60,067 bases of DNA from positions 1 to 60,067 of the forward strand of contig CAKSUT010000015.1 of the NCBI GenBank assembly GCA_934502885.1. Direction: 5' to 3'. The notes under the pieces are model-generated. The model searched no databases. It was not told the origin of the DNA and saw only the letters and a list, made by a program, of their open reading frames with translations. Shown one piece after another: positions 40,559-49,440 of this stretch. The DNA is from an uncultured Eubacteriales bacterium (GTDB lineage: Bacteria > Bacillota > Clostridia > Oscillospirales > CAG-382). Positions within the stretch are counted from its first letter, which is position 1. The number at the start of each line of letters is the position of its first letter. Both the position numbers and the translations under genes were made by a program.

Positions 40559-41719
40559 TTACTTTGCCGTGCGCTCCGCTTCTTTTTCGACAAACGCTCT
40601 TGCCTCTCTGTCGGCTTTCACGATATCCGAAAGCTCCGGTTCTCCGTCAAGCGGCGTAAAATGAGAGAGTGCTTTGTCAATAAGCGTAAATATATCGACG
40701 AAGCGCACTTTTCCCTCGCAGAACAGCTCAACCGCTTTCTCGTTGGCACTGTTGAAAATGCAGGGGTGTACTCCGCCGATTCTTATCGCACGCCGCGCCA
40801 TATCCACCGACGGGAAAGCCGCGGAGTCAACGTCGTAAAACGTAAGCTTCCCTACCGCCGCAAGATTCAGTCTCGGAGTGAGTCCCGGTAGCTTTTCGGG
40901 ATATGTGAGCGCATACTGAATGCAGAGCCGCATATCGGGAACCGCCATTTGCGCAAGCACCGCGCCGTCATTAAACTCCGCCATGGAGTGGACAATGCTT
41001 TCGCGGTGTACGACAACGTCTATTCTGTCCTCGGGAATATCGAAAAGGCGCACCGCCTCTATAAGCTCGAGTCCCTTATTGACAAGAGACGCACTGTCTA
41101 TCGTTATCTTGCGTCCCATGCTCCAGTTGGGGTGAGTACACGCCTCGGCAAGGGTCACGTTCTCAAGCTCGGACGCCGTTTTGCCGAAGAACGCGCCACC
41201 GGACGCCGTAATGATAAGTCTTGAGATGCTGTCTTTCGTGTGACCGTCTATGCACTGATGAACGGCGCAGTGTTCGCTGTCAACGGGGAGCATCGATACG
41301 CCGTGCTTAGCAAGCTCACGCTTAACTACGGTTCCAGCCGCAACGAGTGATTCTTTGTTTGCAATAGCGAGATTTTTCCCGGACTTTATCGCCTCGAGTG
41401 CCGGAAAGAGTCCTGCAAAGCCGCTGACGGCGTCAAGAACCGTGTCGCATTTACATATTGCCGCAAGCTCGGACGCCGCATTTTCTCCGGAAAGCACTTT
41501 CGTGCCGGTGTCGGAGATACGCTTCTTCAGCTCGCTTGCCGCCTTTTCGTCCTTTACCGCACAGTACTCCGGGCGAAACTCTCTCACCTGCTTTTCGGCA
41601 AGCGAAACATTTCCTCCGAGGGAGAGTCCGGCGACCTTCATATTCATGTGTCTTGCAACCTCGAGCGTCTGAGTGCCTATAGAGCCGGTCGATCCGAGGA
41701 CGCATATTGTTTTATTCAT
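40559..41719 (-). CDS. dxr: 1-deoxy-D-xylulose 5-phosphate reductoisomerase
   Basis: 386 residues. NADPH-binding start CVLGSTGSIGTQTLEVARHM; LPVDSEHCAVHQC, ITASGGAFFGKTASELENVT and GKLTFYDVDSAAFPS are Dxr signatures. Catalyses the first committed step of the MEP pathway (DXP to MEP). It follows the ribokinase-type gene by 24 bases and leads the dxr-rseP-ispG cluster. Confidence 0.95.
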   Translation of the reverse strand: MNKTICVLGSTGSIGTQTLEVARHMNMKVAGLSLGGNVSLAEKQVREFRPEYCAVKDEKAASELKKRISDTGTKVLSGENAASELAAICKCDTVLDAVSGFAGLFPALEAIKSGKNLAIANKESLVAAGTVVKRELAKHGVSMLPVDSEHCAVHQCIDGHTKDSISRLIITASGGAFFGKTASELENVTLAEACTHPNWSMGRKITIDSASLVNKGLELIEAVRLFDIPEDRIDVVVHRESIVHSMAEFNDGAVLAQMAVPDMRLCIQYALTYPEKLPGLTPRLNLAAVGKLTFYDVDSAAFPSVDMARRAIRIGGVHPCIFNSANEKAVELFCEGKVRFVDIFTLIDKALSHFTPLDGEPELSDIVKADREARAFVEKEAERTAK

Positions 41720-41743
41720 AGCTCGCCTTTCATTAAAGCGGAA

Positions 41744-42691
41744 TCAGAATCTGTTCCAGTTGTCCTTTTCGTACATAAACTTGCGTATCTCGGCGTCGTA
41801 CGGAATCGAGGAATATGCGCCGGGTTTTGTCGCACTGAGTGCGCCTGCGCCGTTTGCATATTTGCACGCCTTGAGTATATCTCCGCCGGTTCTGAGGTAC
41901 TCCGCAGCAAGAGCCGCGGTGAAGGTATCGCCTGCGGCGGTTGTGTCAACGGCACGGATATCGTATGCCGAAACAGCGCTTGAACGGAGTCCGTCGTAGA
42001 CGTAACAGCCTCTGTCGCCGAGCTTCAGGACAATATACTTTGTGTTCACGACCTTGAAAAGCTCCATTGAAACCTTGAGCATACTGTCTATCGTCTGCGG
42101 ACGTATACCCGTATAGATATACGCCTCGGTTTCGTTTGGCGAGAAAATTTCGAGTCTGCCGAGTTTATCGAGAGGAAAGCCCTTTTCCGCCGGACCTGCG
42201 TCGAGAATGACGGGAACATTCTTCTTGTTTGCAAGTTTTACCGAATCTATGACAGTCTTGCGGCTTATCTCCATCTGCAAAAGCATGACGTCGGGATATG
42301 AAAGGAGTCCCTCTTCGACGTCGTCTTCGGTGAGATACTTATTAGCACCCGGATATACGACTATTCTGTTGTTGCCGGTTTCCGTCTCGACAACTATCGA
42401 AGCAAGTCCCGTGCTTACCGACGGCAGTCCCTCACCGAGTCTTACGGCTATTCCCTCTTTTTTGTAGGTGTTCATGAGCTCCGCGCCGTAAGGGTCGTTG
42501 CCTACCTTTGTGCAGAAAACGACGTCAGCTCCGGCACGTGCCGCCGCAACAGCGGTATTGCCGCCTTTTCCTCCGGGGACAAGACCGTAGGTGTCGTCGG
42601 AGATAACGGTCTCACCTGCCGCCGGGAGGGTTTTCACTCTCGTTATAAAGTCTATATTGGCACTGCCCGCCACAAGTATTCTCGGTTTCAT
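41744..42691 (-). CDS. rbsK: PfkB-family sugar kinase, probably ribokinase
   Basis: 315 residues from ATG 42691 (AAGGA 9 bases upstream). GSANIDFITRVKTLPAAGET; GLVPGGKGGNTAVAAARAGA; the C-terminal signature VDTTAAGDTFTAALAAEYLR with the catalytic aspartate in AAGD. Ribokinase (D-ribose to ribose 5-phosphate) is the closest known type, but other PfkB kinases share these motifs and no ribose transporter is nearby. Confidence 0.8.
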   Translation of the reverse strand: MKPRILVAGSANIDFITRVKTLPAAGETVISDDTYGLVPGGKGGNTAVAAARAGADVVFCTKVGNDPYGAELMNTYKKEGIAVRLGEGLPSVSTGLASIVVETETGNNRIVVYPGANKYLTEDDVEEGLLSYPDVMLLQMEISRKTVIDSVKLANKKNVPVILDAGPAEKGFPLDKLGRLEIFSPNETEAYIYTGIRPQTIDSMLKVSMELFKVVNTKYIVLKLGDRGCYVYDGLRSSAVSAYDIRAVDTTAAGDTFTAALAAEYLRTGGDILKACKYANGAGALSATKPGAYSSIPYDAEIRKFMYEKDNWNRF

Positions 42692-42730
42692 ATTGCACTT
42701 TCCTTTCAATATACGTTTAAGTTCAGTCTA

Positions 42731-42759
42731 ATTATATATCAAAAGAAAGGTTTTGTCAA
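42731..42759 (-). promoter_or_regulatory. Promoter of the sugar-kinase gene
   Basis: Minus strand TTGACA (42754-42759), 17 bases, TATAAT (42731-42736). It may also drive dxr-rseP-ispG. Confidence 0.8.
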
Positions 42760-42888
42760 TACACCGCGTGAAAACTCCATGTAAAGAGCAAAATGTAACA
42801 AAATTTTCGATGTATTCACAAAATTGCGAAGTCTGTGTGACCGAAATAATGTATACTTGGGGAGTAAGCTGCAAGGCGAGGTATTAAC

Positions 42889-43368
42889 ATGGAAAAATTC
42901 AAGAAAACAAACGCAATGCGCCTTTTGGAGACGCAGAAAATCGAATACGAGCTTTTGACTTACGAGGTTGACGAGAGCGACCTTTCCGGCGAACACATAG
43001 CGCACGAGATAGGTCTTCCCGAGGAGCAGGTTTTCAAAACGCTCGTGACGAAAGGCGAAAAGAACGGTCACGTCGTTTTCTGCATACCGACGTGTCTTGA
43101 GCTTGACCTCAAAAAGGCGGCTTCGGCGGCAGGCGAAAAGCGGCTTGAGATGCTTCACGTCAAGGATCTTCTTCCGACGACCGGTTACATAAGAGGCGGC
43201 TGTTCACCTCTCGGCATGAAGAAGAAGTTTCCGACGTTCATTGACGAAGCGTGTCTTCTTTATGACAAAATAACGGTGAGCGCCGGCGTCAGAGGCGGCG
43301 TGCTTCTTCTTTCTCCCGACGACCTTGTCCGTGCCGCAGAGGCGACCGTGTGCGAAGTGACGTACTGA
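42889..43368 (+). CDS. ybaK: Cys-tRNA(Pro)/Cys-tRNA(Cys) deacylase YbaK
   Basis: 159 residues. KTNAMRLLETQKIEYELLTY, GLPEEQVFKTLVTKGEKNGH, and DLLPTTGYIRGGCSPLGMKK form the YbaK/EbsC editing domain. It hydrolyses Cys wrongly attached to tRNA-Pro. Single gene; the ATG is preceded by a weak GAGG-type site. A terminator follows at 43429. Confidence 0.9.
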   Translation: MEKFKKTNAMRLLETQKIEYELLTYEVDESDLSGEHIAHEIGLPEEQVFKTLVTKGEKNGHVVFCIPTCLELDLKKAASAAGEKRLEMLHVKDLLPTTGYIRGGCSPLGMKKKFPTFIDEACLLYDKITVSAGVRGGVLLLSPDDLVRAAEATVCEVTY

Positions 43369-43428
43369 ACATGGGTAAGATTCCGGCTTCTCACAAACAC
43401 GGCAAAGGGACATTTGCATAAGCATCAA

Positions 43429-43456
43429 TGCACCTCAAAATGGGGTGCGTTTTTTT
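43429..43456 (+). terminator. Terminator near ybaK
   Basis: GCACC/GGTGC hairpin with an A/T-rich loop, followed by seven T. The rest of 43369-43708 is non-coding; apart from the promoter at 43642 I see nothing else. Confidence 0.75.
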
Positions 43457-43641
43457 GTGCCGCAAGCTTAGCGGACAATAGCATTTGTTTGCGGTATAAT
43501 CTTTCATGAAATGATTGAGTCTTTTCCGGTGATTTGAGTTAGGGGTAATTCTGTTTTAACAGATCTCAATCACTTTTTCTGTTTCCGGTCTCACTTCTGT
43601 TGGAACACTGCATCCTTATCGCAAGATTCGGGGTACTTCCC

Positions 43642-43670
43642 TTGACATTTGGGGTAATTTGTGTTACAAT
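43642..43670 (+). promoter_or_regulatory. Promoter of the membrane-protein/aldolase operon
   Basis: TTGACA (43642-43647), 17 bases, TACAAT (43665-43670), 38 bases before the ATG at 43709. Confidence 0.8.
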
Positions 43671-43708
43671 ATGCTAAACGGAAAAAGCAACCTACAAGGA
43701 GACAGGAA

Positions 43709-44443
43709 ATGGACGGAGAAAGAAAAAAGTTTCACGATATGCGTTTCACGGAGAAATTGTCGCACATATGGTTCTACCACAAGTGGCACATACTCTGCGG
43801 TCTCGCGTTTCTTGTGATGATACTCATAAGCCTTGCGCAGTGCATGGGAAAAAGTGAGCCGGACGTCATGCTTCTTTACGTCGGCGACCACTATATGCCG
43901 ATAGAGTACGTGAGAAGCTTCAACGCCTCGCTTGAGAATATCATGACCGAGGACATGAACGGCGACGGCGTAAAGAGCGTCGATATACTTCAGATAAGAC
44001 TCGACATGGTCGAAAAGTCCGACGGCACGAAGGAAATATACAATCCGCAGGAGCAGACCGAGACCTTGCAGAGAATCGAAGTGGAAACCTCGACGGGGCA
44101 ATCGGTAATCTACATATTCCAGCCGACGATATATGAAAGCTATAAGTTCCTTGCCGCTCCGCTTTCCGACGTACTCGGCTACACGCCGGAGGGGGCGGTT
44201 GACGAATACGGAATACTCCTTTCGTCGCTCGACGCCTACAAAAAGACCTACCTCGGAAGCTTCCCCGAGAACAGCATAATCTGCATACGCGAAAAAAGAA
44301 CCGAGGGCAACTTATTTACCAAAAAGGACTCAGACAGCCAATATGAAGCCGCAGAACGTTACTTCCGTGAGCTTGTCGAGTGGCAGGGTGACGGTGAAAA
44401 CAGCGAGGACAACGGCGGCAATACCGAAACGGAGGCAAACTGA
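43709..44443 (+). CDS. Single-pass membrane protein of unknown function
   Basis: 244 residues from ATG 43709, chosen for AAGGAGACAGGAA upstream. Cytoplasmic N-terminus (FHDMRFTEKLSHIWFYHKWH), one membrane helix (ILCGLAFLVMILISLAQCM), then an extracytoplasmic domain (EPDVMLLYVGDHYMPIEYVR; acidic end). Clostridia have many such proteins with an N-terminal YYK/YHKWH-type juxtamembrane motif, but I cannot name a function. The stop codon overlaps the region just before the aldolase start, so the two are coupled. Confidence 0.75.
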   Translation: MDGERKKFHDMRFTEKLSHIWFYHKWHILCGLAFLVMILISLAQCMGKSEPDVMLLYVGDHYMPIEYVRSFNASLENIMTEDMNGDGVKSVDILQIRLDMVEKSDGTKEIYNPQEQTETLQRIEVETSTGQSVIYIFQPTIYESYKFLAAPLSDVLGYTPEGAVDEYGILLSSLDAYKKTYLGSFPENSIICIREKRTEGNLFTKKDSDSQYEAAERYFRELVEWQGDGENSEDNGGNTETEAN

Positions 44444-44444
44444 T

Positions 44445-45110
44445 ATGACAAGAGAAAGCATAATCGAAGCAATAAAGCGTGACAAAATCGTGTCGATACT
44501 CAGAGGCGTGCCGAAGGACAAACTGATACGCACAATCGAAGCGATACACGAGGGCGGAGTAAATGCCGTTGAAATAACGCTTGACCACACGTCCGAAAGC
44601 GCAATCGCAAACAGCCTCGACTGCATAACCCTCGCAAGAGAGCATTTCGGAGACGAGGTTGCAATAGGTGCCGGTACGGTCATAGACGAGGACGACGCCG
44701 TGAGGGTATCGAATGCAGGTGCGCTCTTTGTCGTTTCGCCGAATGCGGACGAGCGTGCTATCAAAAAGACGCGCACTCTCGGCATGGTGTCTCTCCCCGG
44801 TGCGTACACGCCCACCGAAATTTGCGCGGCGTATAGGTGGGGTGCGGACTTTGTCAAGGTGTTCCCCCTCGAAAAAGCGACCGCCGCAAGCTACATAAAG
44901 AGCCTCAAGGGTCCGCTTGCGCACATTCCGCTCATTGCGGTGGGAGGCGTTAGTCCCGATAATCTCGACGAGGTGATGAGTGCCGGTGCGTGCGGAGTCG
45001 GCATAGGCAGAAACATTGCCGGTGCTTTCGTTAAGGACTACGACGGCGACGACTTCAAGAAGATTACGGCGTCCGCAAAGGCGTTTACGGATATTCTGAA
45101 AAAATACTGA
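44445..45110 (+). CDS. eda: KDPG/KHG aldolase (bifunctional 2-keto-3-deoxy-6-phosphogluconate aldolase)
   Basis: 221 residues from ATG 44445 (GGAGG upstream inside the previous gene). KIVSILRGV, AVEITLDHTSES (catalytic Glu), GAGTVIDEDDA, SPNADERAI, and WGADFVKVFPLEKA with the Schiff-base lysine; then AVGGVSPDNL. Class I aldolase splitting KDPG to pyruvate and glyceraldehyde 3-phosphate. A uxuA fragment elsewhere in the window fits a hexuronate route. A terminator follows. Confidence 0.9.
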   Translation: MTRESIIEAIKRDKIVSILRGVPKDKLIRTIEAIHEGGVNAVEITLDHTSESAIANSLDCITLAREHFGDEVAIGAGTVIDEDDAVRVSNAGALFVVSPNADERAIKKTRTLGMVSLPGAYTPTEICAAYRWGADFVKVFPLEKATAASYIKSLKGPLAHIPLIAVGGVSPDNLDEVMSAGACGVGIGRNIAGAFVKDYDGDDFKKITASAKAFTDILKKY

Positions 45111-45171
45111 TACTGCGGTTTAATCCGTGCAGTGCGCGAGCTTGCCGACCGCATTCCGGATCGTATTGTCT

Positions 45172-45210
45172 GCGGCGGTTTTGAGCTTACGTGCTTGCCG
45201 CCGCTTTTTT
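45172..45210 (+). terminator. Terminator of the aldolase operon
   Basis: GCGGCGG/CCGCCGC stem followed by six T. Confidence 0.85.
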
Positions 45211-45297
45211 CGGCTGATGTCGGTCGGATATAGTTTGACTTTGCACTTTACAATCAACACGGCGCAGACGCATTCGCCTCTCTCCAATCTCCGCACT

Positions 45298-45371
45298 GTA
45301 AAGCCTCACTTTACATTTGACATGGATTTTACATTTGGGTGATTTCGGACTTTACACAAAATCGGTATACT
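45298..45371 (+). promoter_or_regulatory. Pho-box promoter of the pst operon
   Basis: TTTACA-type boxes at 45310, 45317 (TTGACA), 45328 and 45351, with 11-base phasing between 45317 and 45328, plus an inverted one at 45298. The -10 is TATACT (45366-45371), but the expected -35 position (TTTCGG) is poor. This is the form of PhoP-activated promoters in Gram-positive bacteria. PhoP is encoded in the same operon. Confidence 0.7.
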
Positions 45372-45446
45372 CATAGATGTGAACGAAAGATAAGAAATAC
45401 GGTTCACAAAAGAAAAACAGGAAAAATTTTAAAGGAGTGTATCGAT

Positions 45447-46262
45447 ATGAAAACAAGAAAAATCATCGCAGTCATTCTCACAGCTCTCACAACGCTCTGC
45501 CTCTTCGCAGGATGTTCCTCAAGCGGAGACTCCGGCACGGTTTCGACCGACGGCTCGACCTCAATGTCCAAGGTAATAGGCGCACTCGGCGAAGCTTTTG
45601 AAGCGGACAACTCCGGCGCAAAGTTTACTTACAACCCCACAGGCTCCGGCTCCGGCATCAAGGCAGTTCTCGAGGGTCGCTGCGACATCGGTCTTTCGAG
45701 CCGTGCTCTCAAGGACGACGAAAAGGCTGAGGGTCTTACCGAAACGATACTCGCTTACGACGGCATCGCAATAATCGTAAGCCCCGGCAACCCCGTTTCA
45801 GAGCTTTCCCTCTCCCGGGTTGCCGACATTTACACAGGCAAGATAACGAACTGGAGCGAGGTCGGCGGCAGTGACGGCGAGATAGTACTCATCGGACGTG
45901 AAGCAGGTTCCGGCACACGCGACGGCTTCGAGACGGTAACCGACACCAAGGACAACTGCAAGTACAGACAGGAGCTTACCTCCACGGGCGACGTTATAAC
46001 AACGGTTGCCGGCAACCCGAACGCAATAGGCTACGCTTCCCTTGCGGCTGTCAAGGACACGGTAAAGGCTCTCACGATTGACGGCGTCGCTCCCTCCGAG
46101 GACACGGTAAAGGACGGCAGCTACTCCGTACAGCGTCCCTTCGTACTCGTAACAAAGACCGGCGAAAAGCTCTCCGCAACCGCTCAGAAGTTCTTTGACT
46201 ACGTAACAAGCGCAGACGCCGGTGAGATAATCGCAAATGCCGGTGCTGTCCCCGCAAACTGA
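45447..46262 (+). CDS. pstS: Phosphate ABC transporter, phosphate-binding lipoprotein
   Basis: 271 residues from ATG 45447 (AAAGGAGTG upstream). Lipoprotein signal peptide (TLCLFAGC), then VSTDGSTSMSKVIGALGEAF, NPTGSGSGIKAVLEG, YDGIAIIVSPGNPV, and REAGSGTRDGFE, the phosphate-binding loops of PstS. First gene of pstSCAB-phoU-phoPR; induced on phosphate starvation through the Pho boxes upstream. Confidence 0.95.
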   Translation: MKTRKIIAVILTALTTLCLFAGCSSSGDSGTVSTDGSTSMSKVIGALGEAFEADNSGAKFTYNPTGSGSGIKAVLEGRCDIGLSSRALKDDEKAEGLTETILAYDGIAIIVSPGNPVSELSLSRVADIYTGKITNWSEVGGSDGEIVLIGREAGSGTRDGFETVTDTKDNCKYRQELTSTGDVITTVAGNPNAIGYASLAAVKDTVKALTIDGVAPSEDTVKDGSYSVQRPFVLVTKTGEKLSATAQKFFDYVTSADAGEIIANAGAVPAN

Positions 46263-46278
46263 TTAAGGGGCGTCGGCA

Positions 46279-47154
46279 ATGAAAAAAGGAAAAGAGCTTA
46301 CGGAAAAAATAATACACGGTGTTTTTCTGATACTCGGCCTCGTGACTGTTGCGTGTGTACTGCTTATCACGGTATACCTCATAATCGCGGGGCTTCCTGC
46401 CATTATGAAGATAGGTCTTCGAGACTTTCTCTTCGGGAAAGAATGGGCGTCAACCGCCGCAGAGCCGAAGTACGGTATACTTCCGTTTATTCTCACGAGC
46501 ATCTACGGAACGGCGGGAGCGGTCGTCATAGGAGTGCCGATAGGCTTCTTCACGGCGGTCTACCTTGCGAAGTTTGCGCCGCCGAAAGTAAAGGCAGTGA
46601 CAGAGAGCGCGGTGAGCCTTCTTGCCGGAATCCCCTCTGTTGTATACGGTCTTGTAGGCATGATGGTTCTTGTTCCCGGCATACGCAAGCTTTTCGGCGT
46701 TCCCGACGGCGCAAGCCTTTTTGCGGCGATAATCGTACTCGCCGTTATGATACTTCCCTCGATAATCAAGGTTTCCGTAACGGCTCTCGAGGCAGTGCCG
46801 AAGGAGTATGAGGACGCTTCCCTTGCCCTCGGCGCAACGCCTGCCGAAACCTACTTCAAGGTTTCCGTTCCGGCGGCAAAGAGCGGTATTGCGGCGGCGG
46901 TCGTACTCGGAGTCGGACGCGCGATAGGCGAAGCGATGGCGGTTATGATGGTATCGGGCAATGCTCCCAATATGCCGTCTCTTCTCGAAAGCGTGCGTTT
47001 TCTCACAACGGCGGTTGCAAGCGAAATGTCGTACTCGAGCGGACTACAGCAGCAAGCGCTCTTTTCGATAGCTTTGGTACTGTTTTTATTCATAATGCTT
47101 GTGAATGCGGTACTCAACTATTTTCTCAAAGGACGGGGGCAGGATAAGTCATGA
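46279..47154 (+). CDS. pstC: Phosphate ABC transporter permease PstC
   Basis: 291 residues, six membrane helices; GIPSVVYGLVGMMVLVPGIR and the permease loop EASLALGATPAET-type segment (EDASLALGATPAETYFKVSV), GVGRAIGEAMAVMMVSGNAP. 16 bases after pstS; overlaps pstA by 4 bases (ATGA). Confidence 0.94.
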   Translation: MKKGKELTEKIIHGVFLILGLVTVACVLLITVYLIIAGLPAIMKIGLRDFLFGKEWASTAAEPKYGILPFILTSIYGTAGAVVIGVPIGFFTAVYLAKFAPPKVKAVTESAVSLLAGIPSVVYGLVGMMVLVPGIRKLFGVPDGASLFAAIIVLAVMILPSIIKVSVTALEAVPKEYEDASLALGATPAETYFKVSVPAAKSGIAAAVVLGVGRAIGEAMAVMMVSGNAPNMPSLLESVRFLTTAVASEMSYSSGLQQQALFSIALVLFLFIMLVNAVLNYFLKGRGQDKS

Positions 47155-48041
47155 CGACAAGAGAAGAACATTCATCGCCGATTCGCGGAAAGCTTGCCGC
47201 AAAGCGCACGGTTTACGTTGTACTCCTTAAGACGTTTATGTACCTCTCGGCGGCGGCGACGGCGGCTCTCGTGCTGTTTCTGGTCGGATATGTCCTCGCC
47301 AAGGGACTTCCCAATGTAACATGGGAGCTTTTAACGACAAAGCCGAGCTACCTCACCGGTAAAATCGGCATTCTTCCCGACATCCTCAACACTCTTTATG
47401 TAATTCTCGCCGCCATTGTCATAGTACTTCCTCTCGGAGTGGGTGCGGCGATTTACCTCACGGAATATGCGGAAAACAAAAGGATAGTCGGCATTATCGA
47501 ATACGCCGCCGAGACGCTTTCCGGTATACCGTCGATAATATACGGACTTGTCGGAATGCTTTTCTTCTGCGAGGTTCTCGGAATGAAAACCTCCCTTCTC
47601 GCCGGAAGTCTCACGCTTGTGATAATGAATCTTCCGACGGTAATGCGAACGACGCAGGAAAGTCTTAAAACAGTTCCGCAGAGCTACCGAGAGGGGGCAT
47701 TCGGTCTCGGTGCCGGAAAATGGCGTGTTATACGCACGGTCGTACTTCCGGGATGCGTTGACGGAATAGTCACCGGATGCATTCTGTCGATAGGACGCAT
47801 TCTCGGAGAATCTGCGGCGCTTCTCTTCACGGCGGGCTTTGCTCACGCACTGAACGGCATATTCGAGGGACTTACAAGTGCCGGTGCAACGCTTACTGTT
47901 GCGCTTTACGTATATGCGAAAGAGGACGGCGACTTCAAAACGGCGTTTGCGATAGCGGCAATTCTTATGATACTCACGGTTCTCGTGAACCTTTGCGCCA
48001 GTCTTGTCGGCAGATACTTCGGAAGGAGAAAAGGCATATGA
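47151..48041 (+). CDS. pstA: Phosphate ABC transporter permease PstA
   Basis: 296 residues, six membrane helices; GIGILPDILNTLYVILAAI-like start (KIGILPDILNTLYVILAAIV), GIPSIIYGLVGMLFFCEVLG, YREGAFGLGAGKWRVIRTVV and GRILGESAALLFTAGFA. Overlaps pstC and pstB by 4 bases each. Confidence 0.94.
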   Translation: MTTREEHSSPIRGKLAAKRTVYVVLLKTFMYLSAAATAALVLFLVGYVLAKGLPNVTWELLTTKPSYLTGKIGILPDILNTLYVILAAIVIVLPLGVGAAIYLTEYAENKRIVGIIEYAAETLSGIPSIIYGLVGMLFFCEVLGMKTSLLAGSLTLVIMNLPTVMRTTQESLKTVPQSYREGAFGLGAGKWRVIRTVVLPGCVDGIVTGCILSIGRILGESAALLFTAGFAHALNGIFEGLTSAGATLTVALYVYAKEDGDFKTAFAIAAILMILTVLVNLCASLVGRYFGRRKGI

Positions 48042-48790
48042 ACATTATGACTGCACACGATTTGTGTCTGTGGTACGGCGCATCTCAGGCACTGAAAAAT
48101 ATAAATGTTGACATTGCGGAGAACTCAATCACCGCTCTTATAGGTCCGTCCGGCTGCGGAAAGTCAACCTTTTTAAAGACTCTCAACCGCATGAACGACC
48201 TTATTCCGAATGTAAAGATAACCGGCGAGGTTCGTTACCTCGGAGAAGATATTTATGCGCCCGGAGTCAATGTCAACGAGCTTCGGCGTCAGGTCGGCAT
48301 GGTGTTTCAGAAGCCGAACCCCTTTCCGATGAGCATTTACGACAACATAGCCTACGGTCCCAGAACGCACGGAATCACCGCAAAGGCAAAGCTTGACGAG
48401 ATAGTAGAAACGTCGCTTCGCAATGCGGCAATATGGGACGAGGTAAAGGACAGACTCAAGAAAAACGCTCTCGGTCTCTCGGGCGGACAGCAACAGCGTC
48501 TTTGCATCGCGCGTGCGCTTGCGGTAGAGCCGAGGGTGCTTCTCATGGATGAGCCGACGAGCGCTCTCGACCCTATATCCACATCAAAGATTGAAGAGCT
48601 TGCGCTTTTTCTCAAGGATAAGTACACAATAATAATAGTCACCCACAATATGCAGCAGGCGGTGAGAATTTCTGACGATACCGCTTTCTTCCTCTTGGGT
48701 GAGCTTATTGAATATTCAAGCACGGAGAAAATGTTCTCCGATCCGAGCGACAAGCGCACGGAGGATTACATAACGGGGAGGTTCGGATAA
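48038..48790 (+). CDS. pstB: Phosphate ABC transporter ATP-binding protein
   Basis: 250 residues from ATG 48038, with AAGGAG upstream; an in-frame extension upstream lies within pstA. Walker A GPSGCGKSTFLKTLNRMNDL, Q-loop VFQKPNPFPMSIYDN, signature LSGGQQQRLCIARALA, Walker B VLLMDEPTSALDP, H-loop IVTHNMQQA. Energises phosphate uptake and takes part in Pho signalling. Confidence 0.96.
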   Translation: MNIMTAHDLCLWYGASQALKNINVDIAENSITALIGPSGCGKSTFLKTLNRMNDLIPNVKITGEVRYLGEDIYAPGVNVNELRRQVGMVFQKPNPFPMSIYDNIAYGPRTHGITAKAKLDEIVETSLRNAAIWDEVKDRLKKNALGLSGGQQQRLCIARALAVEPRVLLMDEPTSALDPISTSKIEELALFLKDKYTIIIVTHNMQQAVRISDDTAFFLLGELIEYSSTEKMFSDPSDKRTEDYITGRFG

Positions 48791-49440
48791 TGAGAAGCCG
48801 TTTCGACGAACAGCTTGCAAAGCTTCACAGAGAGATGATAGAAATGGGCGCATTGTGCGAGGAGGTTATCGCCCTCTCGTCAACCGCACTTTCCACGGGC
48901 GACGCCGCTCTTGCCGCGAAGGTTGCGCCGAGAGACAAGGAGATAGATCAGAAAGAGCGCGAGATAGAGGCTCTTTGTCTGAAGCTTCTTTTACAGCAGC
49001 AGCCCGTGGCAAAGGATCTTCGGCAGATATCCGCGGCACTCAAAATGATTACCGATATGGAGCGTATCGGAGATCAGGCGGAGGATATAGCGGAGATAGT
49101 TTCGTTCCTTGACGGAAGAAGCGCCGATGAGCACACGAAGCTCAAGGAAATGGCGAAAGCCACAATAAAGATGGTGACAGACAGCGTTGAGGCTTACGTA
49201 AAGCAGAATATCGCTCTTGCGGAGTCGGTAGTAGTGTATGACGACGTTGTTGACAGATATTTCGACGAAGTCAAAAAGAGCCTCACAAAGATGATAACCG
49301 AGAATCCCGAGAACGGCGAATATGCACTTGATCTTCTCATGATAGCGAAGTATTTTGAACGTATAGGCGACCACGCAACAAACATCGCCGAATGGGTCGT
49401 TTACTCGGTAACGGGCGTTCACAAGGAGGCTGACGTATGA
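48790..49440 (+). CDS. phoU: Phosphate signalling regulator PhoU
   Basis: 216 residues of two three-helix bundles; LLQQQPVAKDLRQISAALKM and MIAKYFERIGDHATNIAEWV, the E/DxxxD metal-binding motifs of PhoU. It connects the Pst transporter to the PhoR kinase and keeps the Pho regulon off in high phosphate. ATG overlaps the pstB stop (TAATG). Confidence 0.94.
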   Translation: MRSRFDEQLAKLHREMIEMGALCEEVIALSSTALSTGDAALAAKVAPRDKEIDQKEREIEALCLKLLLQQQPVAKDLRQISAALKMITDMERIGDQAEDIAEIVSFLDGRSADEHTKLKEMAKATIKMVTDSVEAYVKQNIALAESVVVYDDVVDRYFDEVKKSLTKMITENPENGEYALDLLMIAKYFERIGDHATNIAEWVVYSVTGVHKEADV

